In this document: in pieces, positions 56,754-64,000 of the stretch
Position numbering within the stretch: position 1 is the first letter of the stretch
How the letters are laid out: the number at the start of each line of letters is the position of its first letter
DNA from: Variovorax sp. J2L1-78
GTDB lineage: Bacteria > Pseudomonadota > Gammaproteobacteria > Burkholderiales > Burkholderiaceae_C
Direction of reading: 5' to 3'
NCBI RefSeq assembly: GCF_030317205.1
Contig: NZ_JASZYB010000004.1
Coordinates: 248,001-312,000 of the forward strand
DNA length: 64,000 nucleotides
The notes under the pieces: model-generated
What the model was told of the DNA's origin: nothing
Database searches by the model: none
What the model saw: only the letters and a program-made list of their open reading frames with translations
Translations under genes and position numbers: made by a program

Positions 56754-57788
56754 ATGCGCGCCCCCCGCTTCGTCCCCTGGTTCGCCCGCTTCCTCGCCGT
56801 CGCCTGCTGGTGGCTGAGCGCCTGCACTGTCGCCCCGGTGGCCGAGCGCCGGACCGATTCGCTCGGCCTCGAATTCGTGCGCATCCCGGCGGGCGAATTC
56901 CTGATGGGCAGCGCCGAAGATCCGAAGACGCTGGCGCAGGCCTTCCCCGCCTACGACCCCGCCCGCTTCGCGCAACTGGGCGACGAGGGGCCGGTGCACC
57001 GGGTGCGCATCACGCGCACCTTCTGGCTGGGGCGCCATGAGGTCACGGTCGCGCAGTTCCGCCGCTTCGTCGAGGCCTCGGGCCATGTCCCGGAATCCAT
57101 TGCCGACGGCACCGGCGGCTACGGCTTCAACCCGGCGTACGACCCCGCAACGTCGGCCCGCGGCGACGCCTTCGAGGGCCGCGACCCGAAGTACGGCTGG
57201 CGCAACCCCGGCTTCGCCCAGGGCGACGACCACCCGGTGGTCAACGTGAGCTGGAACGACGCCGTGGCCATGGCCCGCTGGCTGAGCGCCCGGGAAGGCG
57301 TGACCTACCGCCTGCCCACCGAAGCCGAATGGGAGTACGCCGCACGCGCCGGCACGCGCACCCGCTTCCACACGGGCGACGACCCGCGCACGCTGCTGCA
57401 GGGGGCCAACGTCTTCGACCAGGCGGCCGCGCCGAACTGGCCACGGTGGCAGGCCTTCGCCCTCGACGGGCAGGACGGATTCCCCTTCACCGCCCCGGTC
57501 GGCCGCTTCGCGCCGAACGCCTTCGGGCTCTACGACATGCACGGCAACGTGTGGGAGTGGTGCGCCGACTGGCACGCCGACGACTACTACGCCCACTCGC
57601 CGGTCGACGACCCGACCGGGCCGGCCGAGGGCAGCGTACGCGTGCGGCGCGGCGGCTCGTGGCACACCTGGGCCTTCTATGCGCGCTCGGCCTTCCGCAA
57701 CTGGAACTCGCCGGAAACGCGCTATACGCTGGTGGGTTTCCGCCTGCTGCGCGAGTTCGCGCCGGGCGAGACCGCGGCGCGTCGTTGA
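56754..57788 (+). CDS. SUMF1/FGE-fold lipoprotein without active-site cysteines
   Basis: A 344-residue protein with a lipoprotein-like leader (lipobox LSAC at about residue 23). The formylglycine-generating fold starts at about residue 38 (LEFVRIPAGEFLMGSAEDP), with TFWLGRHEVTVAQFRRFVEASG, RLPTEAEWEYAARAGT and DMHGNVWEWCADW typical of the family. In true FGE the C-terminal segment reads GGSYMCHRSYC, but here it is GGSWHTWAFYARSAF, so both catalytic cysteines are missing. It is probably a PvdO/GldK-type structural or binding member. It stands alone between divergent and co-directional genes. Confidence 0.82.
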   Translation: MRAPRFVPWFARFLAVACWWLSACTVAPVAERRTDSLGLEFVRIPAGEFLMGSAEDPKTLAQAFPAYDPARFAQLGDEGPVHRVRITRTFWLGRHEVTVAQFRRFVEASGHVPESIADGTGGYGFNPAYDPATSARGDAFEGRDPKYGWRNPGFAQGDDHPVVNVSWNDAVAMARWLSAREGVTYRLPTEAEWEYAARAGTRTRFHTGDDPRTLLQGANVFDQAAAPNWPRWQAFALDGQDGFPFTAPVGRFAPNAFGLYDMHGNVWEWCADWHADDYYAHSPVDDPTGPAEGSVRVRRGGSWHTWAFYARSAFRNWNSPETRYTLVGFRLLREFAPGETAARR

Positions 57789-57902
57789 CGGCAGCAGCGT
57801 GGCGAGTTGAGAGAGAAATCCTGGAGTGGTTCGAAGATTGAAACGACCGACGAAGAAGCCTTTCGGTGACACTGGCGCACTGCACCGCCCCTGGAGCGAG
57901 GA

Positions 57903-59483
57903 ATGAGTTCAGACGATTGGGCCGACGGCCCACGCCCATCTTTCTACGGACAGCTCCGCAAGGACGCCAACAGCGGCCATCCTCGCCTCGATGACAGCGG
58001 CTCGGTGCCCTCGCAGCCGGATGACGCCACCACCAGCCAGCGGGACGGCGGCTGGACCGAGCTGCTGGACGACCCACCGACCGGGCCTGGCGTGCTCGAA
58101 GACAAACGCGAGGCCTTCATCCATCGCCAACTCGAGGAAGCCTTCGTGATCGAGCGCTGGCAGCGGCGCTTGCTGGCCATCCTCACGACGCTGGTGATCG
58201 GCGTGATCTGCTGGCGCGGCCAGGTGCCCGCCCTGTACCTGGCGGCCTGGGTGGGCCTCCGGCTGGTCCTGGCGTTGGCCTGGCGCAAGAACCACGGCGC
58301 GCGAGACTGGGACAGCCAGGCGTCGGCCGCCAGGGCCAAGCGCCGACGGCAGATCCTCCTGGCTTTCCTCAGCGGGTCGGTCCTGGGCGCCTCCGTCCTG
58401 CTGTTCTTCGGGCGGATTCCCATCGGCCTGCAGTTCGTGTGCTGGATGGTGCTCGCCGCGTCCGTCACGCTGCCCGTTCACAGCATGGCGCTGAACGCGG
58501 CCCTGATGCGCACCTATATCCACGCGTTCTTCGTGACAGTCTTCGTCTGCCTCTTCTTCCGCGTACTCACTGCCGACGCGCGCCTGGCGGAGGACATCTC
58601 CGATGCGCATCGGCACTACGAAGCCTGGTTCCTCATCATTCCACTGGTGCAATGGGTTCTGATCACGCGCATTGCCGACCAGGTGCTGGCGAACGCGAGA
58701 AAAGGCTTCGAGCTGGCGTTCTACAAAGGCGAACTGATCCAGACCTTGGCCGAGCAGCGACGCAGGGCCGAAGAGGCGGTGCTGACCCGCAACCGTTTCA
58801 TCGCCACCGCCGCGCACGATGTGCGGCAGCCGGTGGTGGCGCTGTCGATCTACGTGGACCACCTGATGGAAGTGCCGACCGACCAGGCGGCCGTGATGCC
58901 GAAGATCGCCAAGGCCACGGCGGCCGTGAGCCGGCTGTTCGACACCCTGTTCGACCTGTCGCGCATGGACCATCAGCAACTGAAGGTTCGCAACGAGCCG
59001 CTGAACATCGCGGAGGTGATGGAGGACTTGCGCGACCAGTACGAACCGGTGGCCCGGGCCAAGGACGTCGAGCTTCGGATGCGCACCGTGCGAAGCGAAC
59101 TCACGACCGACCCCGTCCTGGTCCGCCGCATGATCGGGAACGTCGTCTCCAACGCCATCAAGTTCACGCCGCCGGGAAAGAAGGTGCTCATCTCCGCGCG
59201 CACGCGGGGGCCCACGGTGCTCGTCGAAGTGTGGGACCAGGGCGTGGGCATCGCCCCGGCGGAACTGCGCAAGGTCTTCCTGGAGTTCTACAAAGTGGCT
59301 GGCGCAGCCGAGAACGCCGAAGGCTTCGGACTCGGGCTGTCGATCGTCGCGCGCCTCGCCCATGTGCTCGACACGCGACTGAGCGTGCGCTCGCGGCCCG
59401 GCAAGGGCACGGTGTTCCGGATGAACATCGGCGCCTCGAAATCGCTCGCGCCCCGGCGCAGCCGCCAGGAAAGGTCCGCCTAA
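57903..59483 (+). CDS. Membrane sensor histidine kinase
   Basis: A 526-residue kinase. A roughly 80-residue polar N-terminus is followed by about six transmembrane helices (about residues 88-128, 148-185, 205-222 and 240-258). A coiled linker leads to the HisKA box AATAAHDVRQPVVAL with H305, and the ATPase boxes NVVSNAIKFTP, VWDQGVGIAP and GFGLGLSIVARL. There is no PAS or receiver. No response regulator is adjacent, so its partner is unknown. Its end overlaps the convergent modE gene by four bases. GAGCGAGGAATG upstream gives a weak ribosome binding site. Confidence 0.88.
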   Translation: MSSDDWADGPRPSFYGQLRKDANSGHPRLDDSGSVPSQPDDATTSQRDGGWTELLDDPPTGPGVLEDKREAFIHRQLEEAFVIERWQRRLLAILTTLVIGVICWRGQVPALYLAAWVGLRLVLALAWRKNHGARDWDSQASAARAKRRRQILLAFLSGSVLGASVLLFFGRIPIGLQFVCWMVLAASVTLPVHSMALNAALMRTYIHAFFVTVFVCLFFRVLTADARLAEDISDAHRHYEAWFLIIPLVQWVLITRIADQVLANARKGFELAFYKGELIQTLAEQRRRAEEAVLTRNRFIATAAHDVRQPVVALSIYVDHLMEVPTDQAAVMPKIAKATAAVSRLFDTLFDLSRMDHQQLKVRNEPLNIAEVMEDLRDQYEPVARAKDVELRMRTVRSELTTDPVLVRRMIGNVVSNAIKFTPPGKKVLISARTRGPTVLVEVWDQGVGIAPAELRKVFLEFYKVAGAAENAEGFGLGLSIVARLAHVLDTRLSVRSRPGKGTVFRMNIGASKSLAPRRSRQERSA

Positions 59484-60271
59484 CCGGGCAGCGCTATTAC
59501 CACGGCCGATTCGTCGACGGTGGCCGTGGCCCGCTGGCGCACCCGCAGGCCGCTGCCGGCCGGTGCGAAGCCGACCAGTTGCAGCCCGCCCTCGAGGGCG
59601 ACCGCGATCTCGTCGCCGCCTTCCCCGCGCAACGCACTCGCGACGCTCCCGGCCAGGCGGTTGCCGGTGGCACGGCCGCCGGTCGATGCGGTGCTGGCGA
59701 ATCGCGCCACCCGCACCGCGGTCGCCTTGCACAGCGCGATCACCATCATGCCCTCGGCCAGGCCCAGCAGCTCGGCGCTCTCCTGCGTGATGCGCGCGGC
59801 AAGCGCGCCACCGGCACCGCCCGCCCCCACCCGCATCTGCACGCGCACCGTGCGGCCGGTGGTCACCAGCGCATCGATGGTGGCCGGCAGCTGGTTGCGC
59901 ATGCTGGTGCGCACGGCCAGGCGTGCGACGGTCGCGTCGGCGCGGGCGCCGGCATCGCCGCCGGCAACAGCCCAGCGCGCATGCACCTCGCGCCGCGCGG
60001 CGTCGAGCGCATCGGCCAGTTCCAGCAGATGCCCCCCGTGCGCCGTGAGCAAGGCACCGCCGCCGCCCGCACCGCCGACGGCGCGCTCGACCAGCGGCAC
60101 GCCCGCCAGGTTGGTCAGCGTGTCGATGGCCTGCCAGGCGGCCTTGTAGCTCACGCCGGCTTCGCGCGCGGCCTGCGAGATGCTGCCGGTGGACGCGATG
60201 CCGCGCAGGAGGTCGATGCGCTTGTCGCTGGGTCCGTGGCCGAGGGCATCGATGAATCGGGGGCTGGGCAT
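59480..60271 (-). CDS. modE: Molybdate-responsive regulator ModE
   Basis: A 263-residue regulator. The N-terminal winged helix (about residues 1-100) includes SISQAAREAGVSYKAAWQAIDTL, the ModE recognition helix. Two C-terminal Mop domains follow (about 125-260), with the SARN-like TSMRNQLPATI near the start of the first. It represses modABC when molybdate is bound, presumably at the palindrome upstream of modA. The start at 60271 is preferred to an upstream ATG nine codons earlier. Convergent overlap of four bases with the kinase. Confidence 0.93.
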   Translation of the reverse strand: MPSPRFIDALGHGPSDKRIDLLRGIASTGSISQAAREAGVSYKAAWQAIDTLTNLAGVPLVERAVGGAGGGGALLTAHGGHLLELADALDAARREVHARWAVAGGDAGARADATVARLAVRTSMRNQLPATIDALVTTGRTVRVQMRVGAGGAGGALAARITQESAELLGLAEGMMVIALCKATAVRVARFASTASTGGRATGNRLAGSVASALRGEGGDEIAVALEGGLQLVGFAPAGSGLRVRQRATATVDESAVVIALPG

Positions 60272-60311
60272 GCGCAGATTGTGCGTTGGGCGTCGCACCG
60301 AAGCGTCTTGC

Positions 60312-60342
60312 TATGATTTCGCTATTCCAAATTTGAATAGCG
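60312..60342 (+). promoter_or_regulatory. ModE operator and modA -10 element
   Basis: CGCTATTC-N7-GAATAGCG (60320-60342) is a perfect 8-bp inverted repeat of the ModE box type (consensus ATCGCTATATA-N6-7-TATATAACGAT). A TATGAT -10-like hexamer (60312-60317) lies just before it, so ModE would cover the transcription start. The box ends 17 bases before the modA ATG. Confidence 0.75.
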
Positions 60343-60359
60343 CATTGAGAGGACGCGAG

Positions 60360-61142
60360 ATGAACACCCCCCGCCGATCTGCACGCTGGCTCGGACAGGC
60401 CACCCTGCTGGCCGCCTTCTCGCTGGGCAACGTGGCCCTGCACGCGCAGGAGATGGTCGTGTCCGCCGCCGCGAGCCTGACGAACGCGTTCCAGGCCATG
60501 GGCCAGGCCTTCGAGAAGACGCGCCCCGGCGTCAAGGTCACCTTCAACTTCGCGGCGTCCGGCCCGCTGCTCGCGCAGATCCAGCAGGGCGCACCGGTCG
60601 ACGTTTTCGCCTCGGCCGACCAGGAAACGATGGACCGCGCCGCGAAGGCCGGCCTGCTGGCCGACGGAAGCCGCGCCGACTTCGCGCGCAACACCCTGGT
60701 ACTGATCGTGCCCGCCACCGCTGTTGCCGCCACCACGCCGCCGCAGACGCTGGCTGATCTGGGCAGCGCCACGTACCGGCGCATCGCCACCGGCACGCCG
60801 AGCTCGGTCCCGGTCGGCCGCTACACCGTGGCCGCCGTGCAGGACGCCGGTCTGGCCGCGGCCCTGACGCCCAAGTGGATCTACGGCGAGAGCGTGCGCC
60901 AGGTGCTGAACTACGTCGCCCGCGGCGAGGTCGACGCCGGCTTCGTCTACCGCACCGACGCGCTGATCGAGAAGGACAAGACCCGCATCGCCCTGACCGT
61001 GCCGACCCGCACGCCGGTCAGCTACCCGATCGCGCAGGTCGCCGCCAGCAAGAACGCGGCGGTCGGCAAGGACTTCGTCGCCTTCGTGCGCAGCGACGCC
61101 GGCCAGCGCATCCTCGACGGCTTCGGCTTCTCGAAGCCCTGA
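60360..61142 (+). CDS. modA: Molybdate-binding protein ModA
   Basis: A 260-residue periplasmic binding protein. Signal peptide MNTPRRSARWLGQATLLAAF is followed by MVVSAAASLTNAFQAMG, the ModA oxyanion loop with the conserved Ser/Ala residues. Other signatures are FNFAASGPLLAQIQQGAPVDVFASAD and the DAGFVYRTDA region. It captures molybdate or tungstate. modB overlaps or abuts its stop. Confidence 0.95.
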   Translation: MNTPRRSARWLGQATLLAAFSLGNVALHAQEMVVSAAASLTNAFQAMGQAFEKTRPGVKVTFNFAASGPLLAQIQQGAPVDVFASADQETMDRAAKAGLLADGSRADFARNTLVLIVPATAVAATTPPQTLADLGSATYRRIATGTPSSVPVGRYTVAAVQDAGLAAALTPKWIYGESVRQVLNYVARGEVDAGFVYRTDALIEKDKTRIALTVPTRTPVSYPIAQVAASKNAAVGKDFVAFVRSDAGQRILDGFGFSKP

Positions 61143-61156
61143 CCGGCGCGCCGCTC

Positions 61157-61810
61157 TTGCTCACGCCGCTCTGGCTCACGCTCAAGGTCGCGCTGCTTGC
61201 CACACTGGCGGCCGGCGCGGTCGGCATCGCGCTGGGCTGGTGGATGTCGCAGCGGCGTTTCGCCGGCAAGAACATCGTCGATGCCGTGCTGATGCTGCCG
61301 ATGGTGCTGCCGCCGACGGTGCTGGGCTACTACCTCATCGTGCTGATCGGCCGCAACGGCGTGCTGGGCCAGTACCTCGACCGCTGGTTCGGCATCAACC
61401 TGATCTTCACCTGGCAGGGCGCCGTCATCGCCGCGTCGCTGGTGTCGCTGCCACTCATCTACAAGGCGGCGCGCGCGGCCTTCGAAGACGTGGACGGCCG
61501 CTTCCTGCACGCGGCGCGCACGCTCGGTGCCGGCGAGTTCGAGATCTTCGCGCGCATCGCGATGCCGCTGGCGGTACGGGGCATTGCCGCCGGCCTGATG
61601 CTCGCCTTTGCCCGGGCCATGGGCGAGTTCGGCGCGACCCTGATGATCGCCGGCAACCTCCCCGGCAAGACGCAGACGCTGTCCATCGCCATCTACGACG
61701 CGGTGCAATCGGGCAACGACGCGCAGGCGCTGTGGCTCACGCTGGTGATCTCGGTCGTGTGCGTGGTGGTGCTGGTCGCCGCCGGCCGCATGCTGCAGGC
61801 GAAGCACTGA
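61157..61810 (+). CDS. modB: Molybdate ABC permease ModB
   Basis: A protein of about 217 residues with five to six helices and the ABC permease EAA loop (AARTLGAGEFEIFARIAMPLAVRGIAAG) plus MGEFGATLMIAGN. The start is uncertain: there is no ATG before the first helix. I use TTG 61157; a CTG at 61139 overlapping the modA stop would also give a full first helix. modC begins 1 base after the stop. Confidence 0.88.
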   Translation: MLTPLWLTLKVALLATLAAGAVGIALGWWMSQRRFAGKNIVDAVLMLPMVLPPTVLGYYLIVLIGRNGVLGQYLDRWFGINLIFTWQGAVIAASLVSLPLIYKAARAAFEDVDGRFLHAARTLGAGEFEIFARIAMPLAVRGIAAGLMLAFARAMGEFGATLMIAGNLPGKTQTLSIAIYDAVQSGNDAQALWLTLVISVVCVVVLVAAGRMLQAKH

Positions 61811-61811
61811 C

Positions 61812-62501
61812 ATGGCGTTCGTGCCCCCCGTACTCGACATCCATGTGCAGACGACGCTCGAATCGCCGGGCCGCCGCTTCGTGCTCGATGCGCGCTTCGT
61901 CTCGACGACCTCTCGCACGGCGCTGATCGGGATCTCGGGGTCGGGCAAGTCGACGGTGCTGATGGCCATCGCCGGGCTGCTGCCGCGGGTGCAGGGCCAT
62001 GTGCGCGTGGCGGGCAACACGCTGCTCGACACAGCCAAGGCCGTCGACGTGCCGGCGCGCGCGCGCCGTGTCGGCATGGTGTTCCAGGACTATGCGCTGT
62101 TCCCTCACATGACCGTCGCCCAGAACCTCGCCTTCGGCCTGTGCCGGCTCGGCCAGCACCCGAGCGAGGCCGAACAGGCGCGCATCGACGTGCTGCTGCG
62201 GCAGTTCGATCTCGACACGCTGCGCGGTGCGTTGCCCCGGCATCTCTCCGGCGGACAGCGCCAGCGCGTCGCACTGGCGCGTGCGCTGGCGCCGCAACCG
62301 CACCTGCTGCTGCTCGACGAGCCGTTGTCGGCGCTCGACACCTCCCTGCGCATCCGGCTGCGCACCGAACTCGCGGAGATGCTGGAGCGCGTGCAGGTGC
62401 CGACTCTGCTGGTCACGCACGACCCGAGCGACGTGCAAGCGCTGGCGCAGTCGGCGGTGCACCTCGACGGGGGCCACGTCACTGGCGCACCGGCCTTGTA
62501 G
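61812..62501 (+). CDS. modC: Molybdate ABC ATP-binding protein ModC, short form
   Basis: A 229-residue ABC ATPase: Walker A GISGSGKSTVLMAI, Q-loop FQDYALFPHMTVAQN, signature LSGGQRQRVALARAL, Walker B LLLLDEPLSALD, H-loop LLVTHD. It lacks the C-terminal MOBE domain that gives E. coli ModC (352 residues) molybdate-dependent inhibition. It ends at the convergent EgtB-like gene, 30 bases away. Confidence 0.92.
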   Translation: MAFVPPVLDIHVQTTLESPGRRFVLDARFVSTTSRTALIGISGSGKSTVLMAIAGLLPRVQGHVRVAGNTLLDTAKAVDVPARARRVGMVFQDYALFPHMTVAQNLAFGLCRLGQHPSEAEQARIDVLLRQFDLDTLRGALPRHLSGGQRQRVALARALAPQPHLLLLDEPLSALDTSLRIRLRTELAEMLERVQVPTLLVTHDPSDVQALAQSAVHLDGGHVTGAPAL

Positions 62502-62531
62502 GCCGCGTGTCGCGCGAGCGGCTGAACCGCC

Positions 62532-63818
62532 TCAGAGTGCGCAGGTGCGAAAACCGAAGAATCCGTCGTCGCGGCCCGGCAGCGAAAACCCCCGTGCCTT
62601 GGCCGAGCGCAGCCGAGCGCGCGTGGCGAACGACGCGCCGCGCAGCACCCGCGCTTGGCCGAAGGCCGGCGCCGGGTCGAACACGCTGCAGCCACTCCAC
62701 GGATCGGCGCGGTAGCCTGGCCAGGGCCGCAGCGTGCCGGCCGTCCACTCGTGCACGCCACCCCAATGGAAGCCGCGGTGCGCGCCGGCATGGGCGGCGA
62801 CCTCCCACTCGACCTCGGTGGCGATGCGCCGCCCGGCCCAGCGCGCCCAGGCGTCGGCCTCCCACCAGCTCAGGTGCACGGCCGGCTGATGGCCGGCAGC
62901 CTGCACCACGCGGCCGAATCGGCGCTGCAGGATGGCGCCGCCCTGCCCGCGCCGGCCGGCACCGATCTGCTCGACATGGCGCGGCGCGCGGCGCTCGCCG
63001 TGCTGCTGCGCGAGCCAGGCTTGGCCGCCGGGCAGCCAGAGTTCGCTACGGTCGTAGCCGCCGTCGTCCACGAACTCGGCGAACTGCTGCCAGCTCACCG
63101 GCTGCGCGTCGATCTCGAAGGCGGGCACGTCCACGGCGAGCATGCCGCTGTCCTGCGCGAAGCCGAAGCCCGTGCTGCCTTCGGCGCGGCCGAGCGTCCA
63201 GCGCGTGGCCGGCACCAGGAGCGGCTCGCGCGAGACGACCGCGGGCGGCGGCTCCACGCCGATCGGCAGGCCGAGCGTCTGCGCGATCACGACCAGCGCC
63301 TCGCCGCACAGGTCTTCATGGAACAGTGCGAGGCGATAGAAGTAGAGGCCGGCGTCGCTCTCGGCCGCGCGATCGAGCAGTTCCAGCGTGCACTCGAGGG
63401 TCTCGAGCAGGTAGGCCCGTGTCGCCTCGGCATCGGGCAGGAGCAGCGATGTGCCGACTTCGGGCGGTGTCGACCACCAGTCGTCGGCATGCGGCTCGAT
63501 CGCGGCCAGCCGCGTCGGGCGCACCGGGCAATCGATGCCGAAGGCACGCTGCGTGTTCCGCGCGATCCACCATTCCGAGAACCAGCCGATGTGCCCGGCC
63601 AGCCAGAGCGGGGGCGGCGCGTCGGGCTGCGGCTCGCGTGGCGCCGCGTCGTCTCGCAGGGCCTCTTCGCACAAGGACAGCAGATGCAGCGTGTGGTTGC
63701 GCGCGTCGATGAGGGCCAGCGACAGCAGGTCGCGACCGGCGCGGGCCATGTCGAGCGAGTCGATGGCTTGCACGCCGGCCGACGCACGACGCGGGGCGGG
63801 GCCGGAGGGTGCGGGCAT
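62532..63818 (-). CDS. EgtB/SenA-like non-haem iron C-S/C-Se bond enzyme with altered ligand
   Basis: A 428-residue protein of the EgtB type. The N-terminal DinB-like bundle (about residues 25-180) has the first metal His in WLAGHIGWFSEWW (H76) and the paired site FHEDLCGEAL (H167 and C171). The C-terminal formylglycine-type domain (about 205-428) has WQQFAEFVDDGGY, EVEWEVAAHAG and WTAGTLRPWPGY. EgtB reads HEQQH at the paired site, so its second His is Cys171 here. Ergothioneine EgtD or the selenoneine genes senB/senC are not adjacent. The start at 63818 removes an upstream extension without homology. Confidence 0.78.
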   Translation of the reverse strand: MPAPSGPAPRRASAGVQAIDSLDMARAGRDLLSLALIDARNHTLHLLSLCEEALRDDAAPREPQPDAPPPLWLAGHIGWFSEWWIARNTQRAFGIDCPVRPTRLAAIEPHADDWWSTPPEVGTSLLLPDAEATRAYLLETLECTLELLDRAAESDAGLYFYRLALFHEDLCGEALVVIAQTLGLPIGVEPPPAVVSREPLLVPATRWTLGRAEGSTGFGFAQDSGMLAVDVPAFEIDAQPVSWQQFAEFVDDGGYDRSELWLPGGQAWLAQQHGERRAPRHVEQIGAGRRGQGGAILQRRFGRVVQAAGHQPAVHLSWWEADAWARWAGRRIATEVEWEVAAHAGAHRGFHWGGVHEWTAGTLRPWPGYRADPWSGCSVFDPAPAFGQARVLRGASFATRARLRSAKARGFSLPGRDDGFFGFRTCAL

Positions 63819-63946
63819 CGCCTGATTATCGCGCCCGCCGTACACCGATAAAATCCGCTCGCCCTGCACCCGATCCGCCAGCGCACAACGCCGGCGCGTC
63901 GGGTGCTCTCGTATGAGGGCAATCCCTAAAAAATGATGGAGCAACT
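63819..63946. other. Divergent intergenic region EgtB-like / TRAP
   Basis: 128 bases with a TAAAAT -10-like element near 63847 for the rightward gene and only a weak -35 (TTATCG) 17 bases before it. Nothing else is seen. Confidence 0.3.
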
Positions 63947-64000
63947 ATGCAAGGCTTGATGAAGCTGTCGAAAGCGATCGACTGGCTCAACGCCCAGGTG
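63947..64000 (+). CDS. TRAP small permease (start only)
   Basis: The first 18 codons (MQGLMKLSKAIDWLNAQV) of a gene that runs off the window; GGAG lies 6 bases before the ATG. The opening sequence is like TRAP-type small permeases (DctQ), but only the N-terminus is visible so the call is tentative. Confidence 0.45.
   Translation, partial: MQGLMKLSKAIDWLNAQV

Noticed and set aside
57909..60443. A long minus-strand frame opposite the sensor kinase and extending past modE
   Set aside because: Shadow of the kinase gene; only the separate modE frame has family motifs.
62532..63818. Calling the EgtB-like gene a confirmed selenoneine or ergothioneine gene
   Set aside because: No senB, senC or egtD lies within the window and one predicted iron ligand is altered.

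Overview
The window is about 64 kb of GC-rich bacterial chromosome, densely coded on both strands, with no insertion sequence, phage module, CRISPR array or integrase visible. Several features point to Burkholderiales, probably a Comamonadaceae genome of the Variovorax type (inference from recalled gene order and families, not from a search). These are the gyrA-serC-pheA-tyrA-aroA/cmk-rpsA-ihfB-lapA-lapB run, the fused AroA-Cmk protein, the tmRNA tag ANDERFALAA and the wealth of catabolic and transport genes.

Layout. 0.1-4.8 kb: a YqjD/YqjE/YqjK-like envelope trio, a lone receiver protein, a zinc alcohol dehydrogenase, exonuclease III and a TonB-like lipoprotein. 4.8-9.7 kb: a nitrogen control block read leftwards, glnA, a small secreted protein, ntrB and ntrC, with a clear sigma-54 promoter and NtrC-like sites before glnA. 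9.7-16.8 kb: a leftward series holding a CinA/MoaB-like protein, an EI24 membrane protein, a sterol-desaturase family enzyme, an atypical polysaccharide deacetylase, a YncE-like propeller, RsuA and gamma-glutamyltransferase. 17-19.6 kb: a vanAB-type Rieske demethylase with a MarR regulator. 19.6-22.2 kb: tmRNA, gph, ubiG and an OmpA-domain protein, all leftward. 22.4-34.5 kb: the long rightward housekeeping operon from gyrA to lapB. 34.7-38.4 kb: a ComEA-like secreted HhH protein, a DctPQM TRAP transporter and CrcB. 38.5-44.6 kb: a complete Mrp-type cation/proton antiporter (A/B fusion, C, D, E, F, G) with start/stop overlaps.

44.7-54.2 kb holds a form II CoxSLM molybdenum hydroxylase with maturation genes (coxD, coxE, coxG, xdhC) and a small cysteine-cluster protein, facing an AcoR-like regulator that has lost its AAA+ domain. 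54.2-57.8 kb carries a divergent second MurA, an aldo/keto reductase and a SUMF1-like lipoprotein. 57.9-62.5 kb carries an orphan sensor kinase meeting modE tail to tail, and modABC behind a perfect ModE palindrome. The window ends with an EgtB/SenA-like protein in which one predicted iron-binding histidine is cysteine, and the first codons of another TRAP small permease.

Working together: glnA-ntrBC forms the nitrogen control circuit; modEABC can supply molybdate for the Cox-type hydroxylase 7 kb away; the gyrA-lapB run joins aromatic amino acid and serine synthesis with translation and LPS control. The most unusual points are the altered catalytic or metal residues in the EgtB-like, CE4-like and SUMF1-like proteins, the regulator without an ATPase domain, glutamine at GyrA position 83, and the well-formed sigma-54/NtrC, MarR and ModE regulatory sites.
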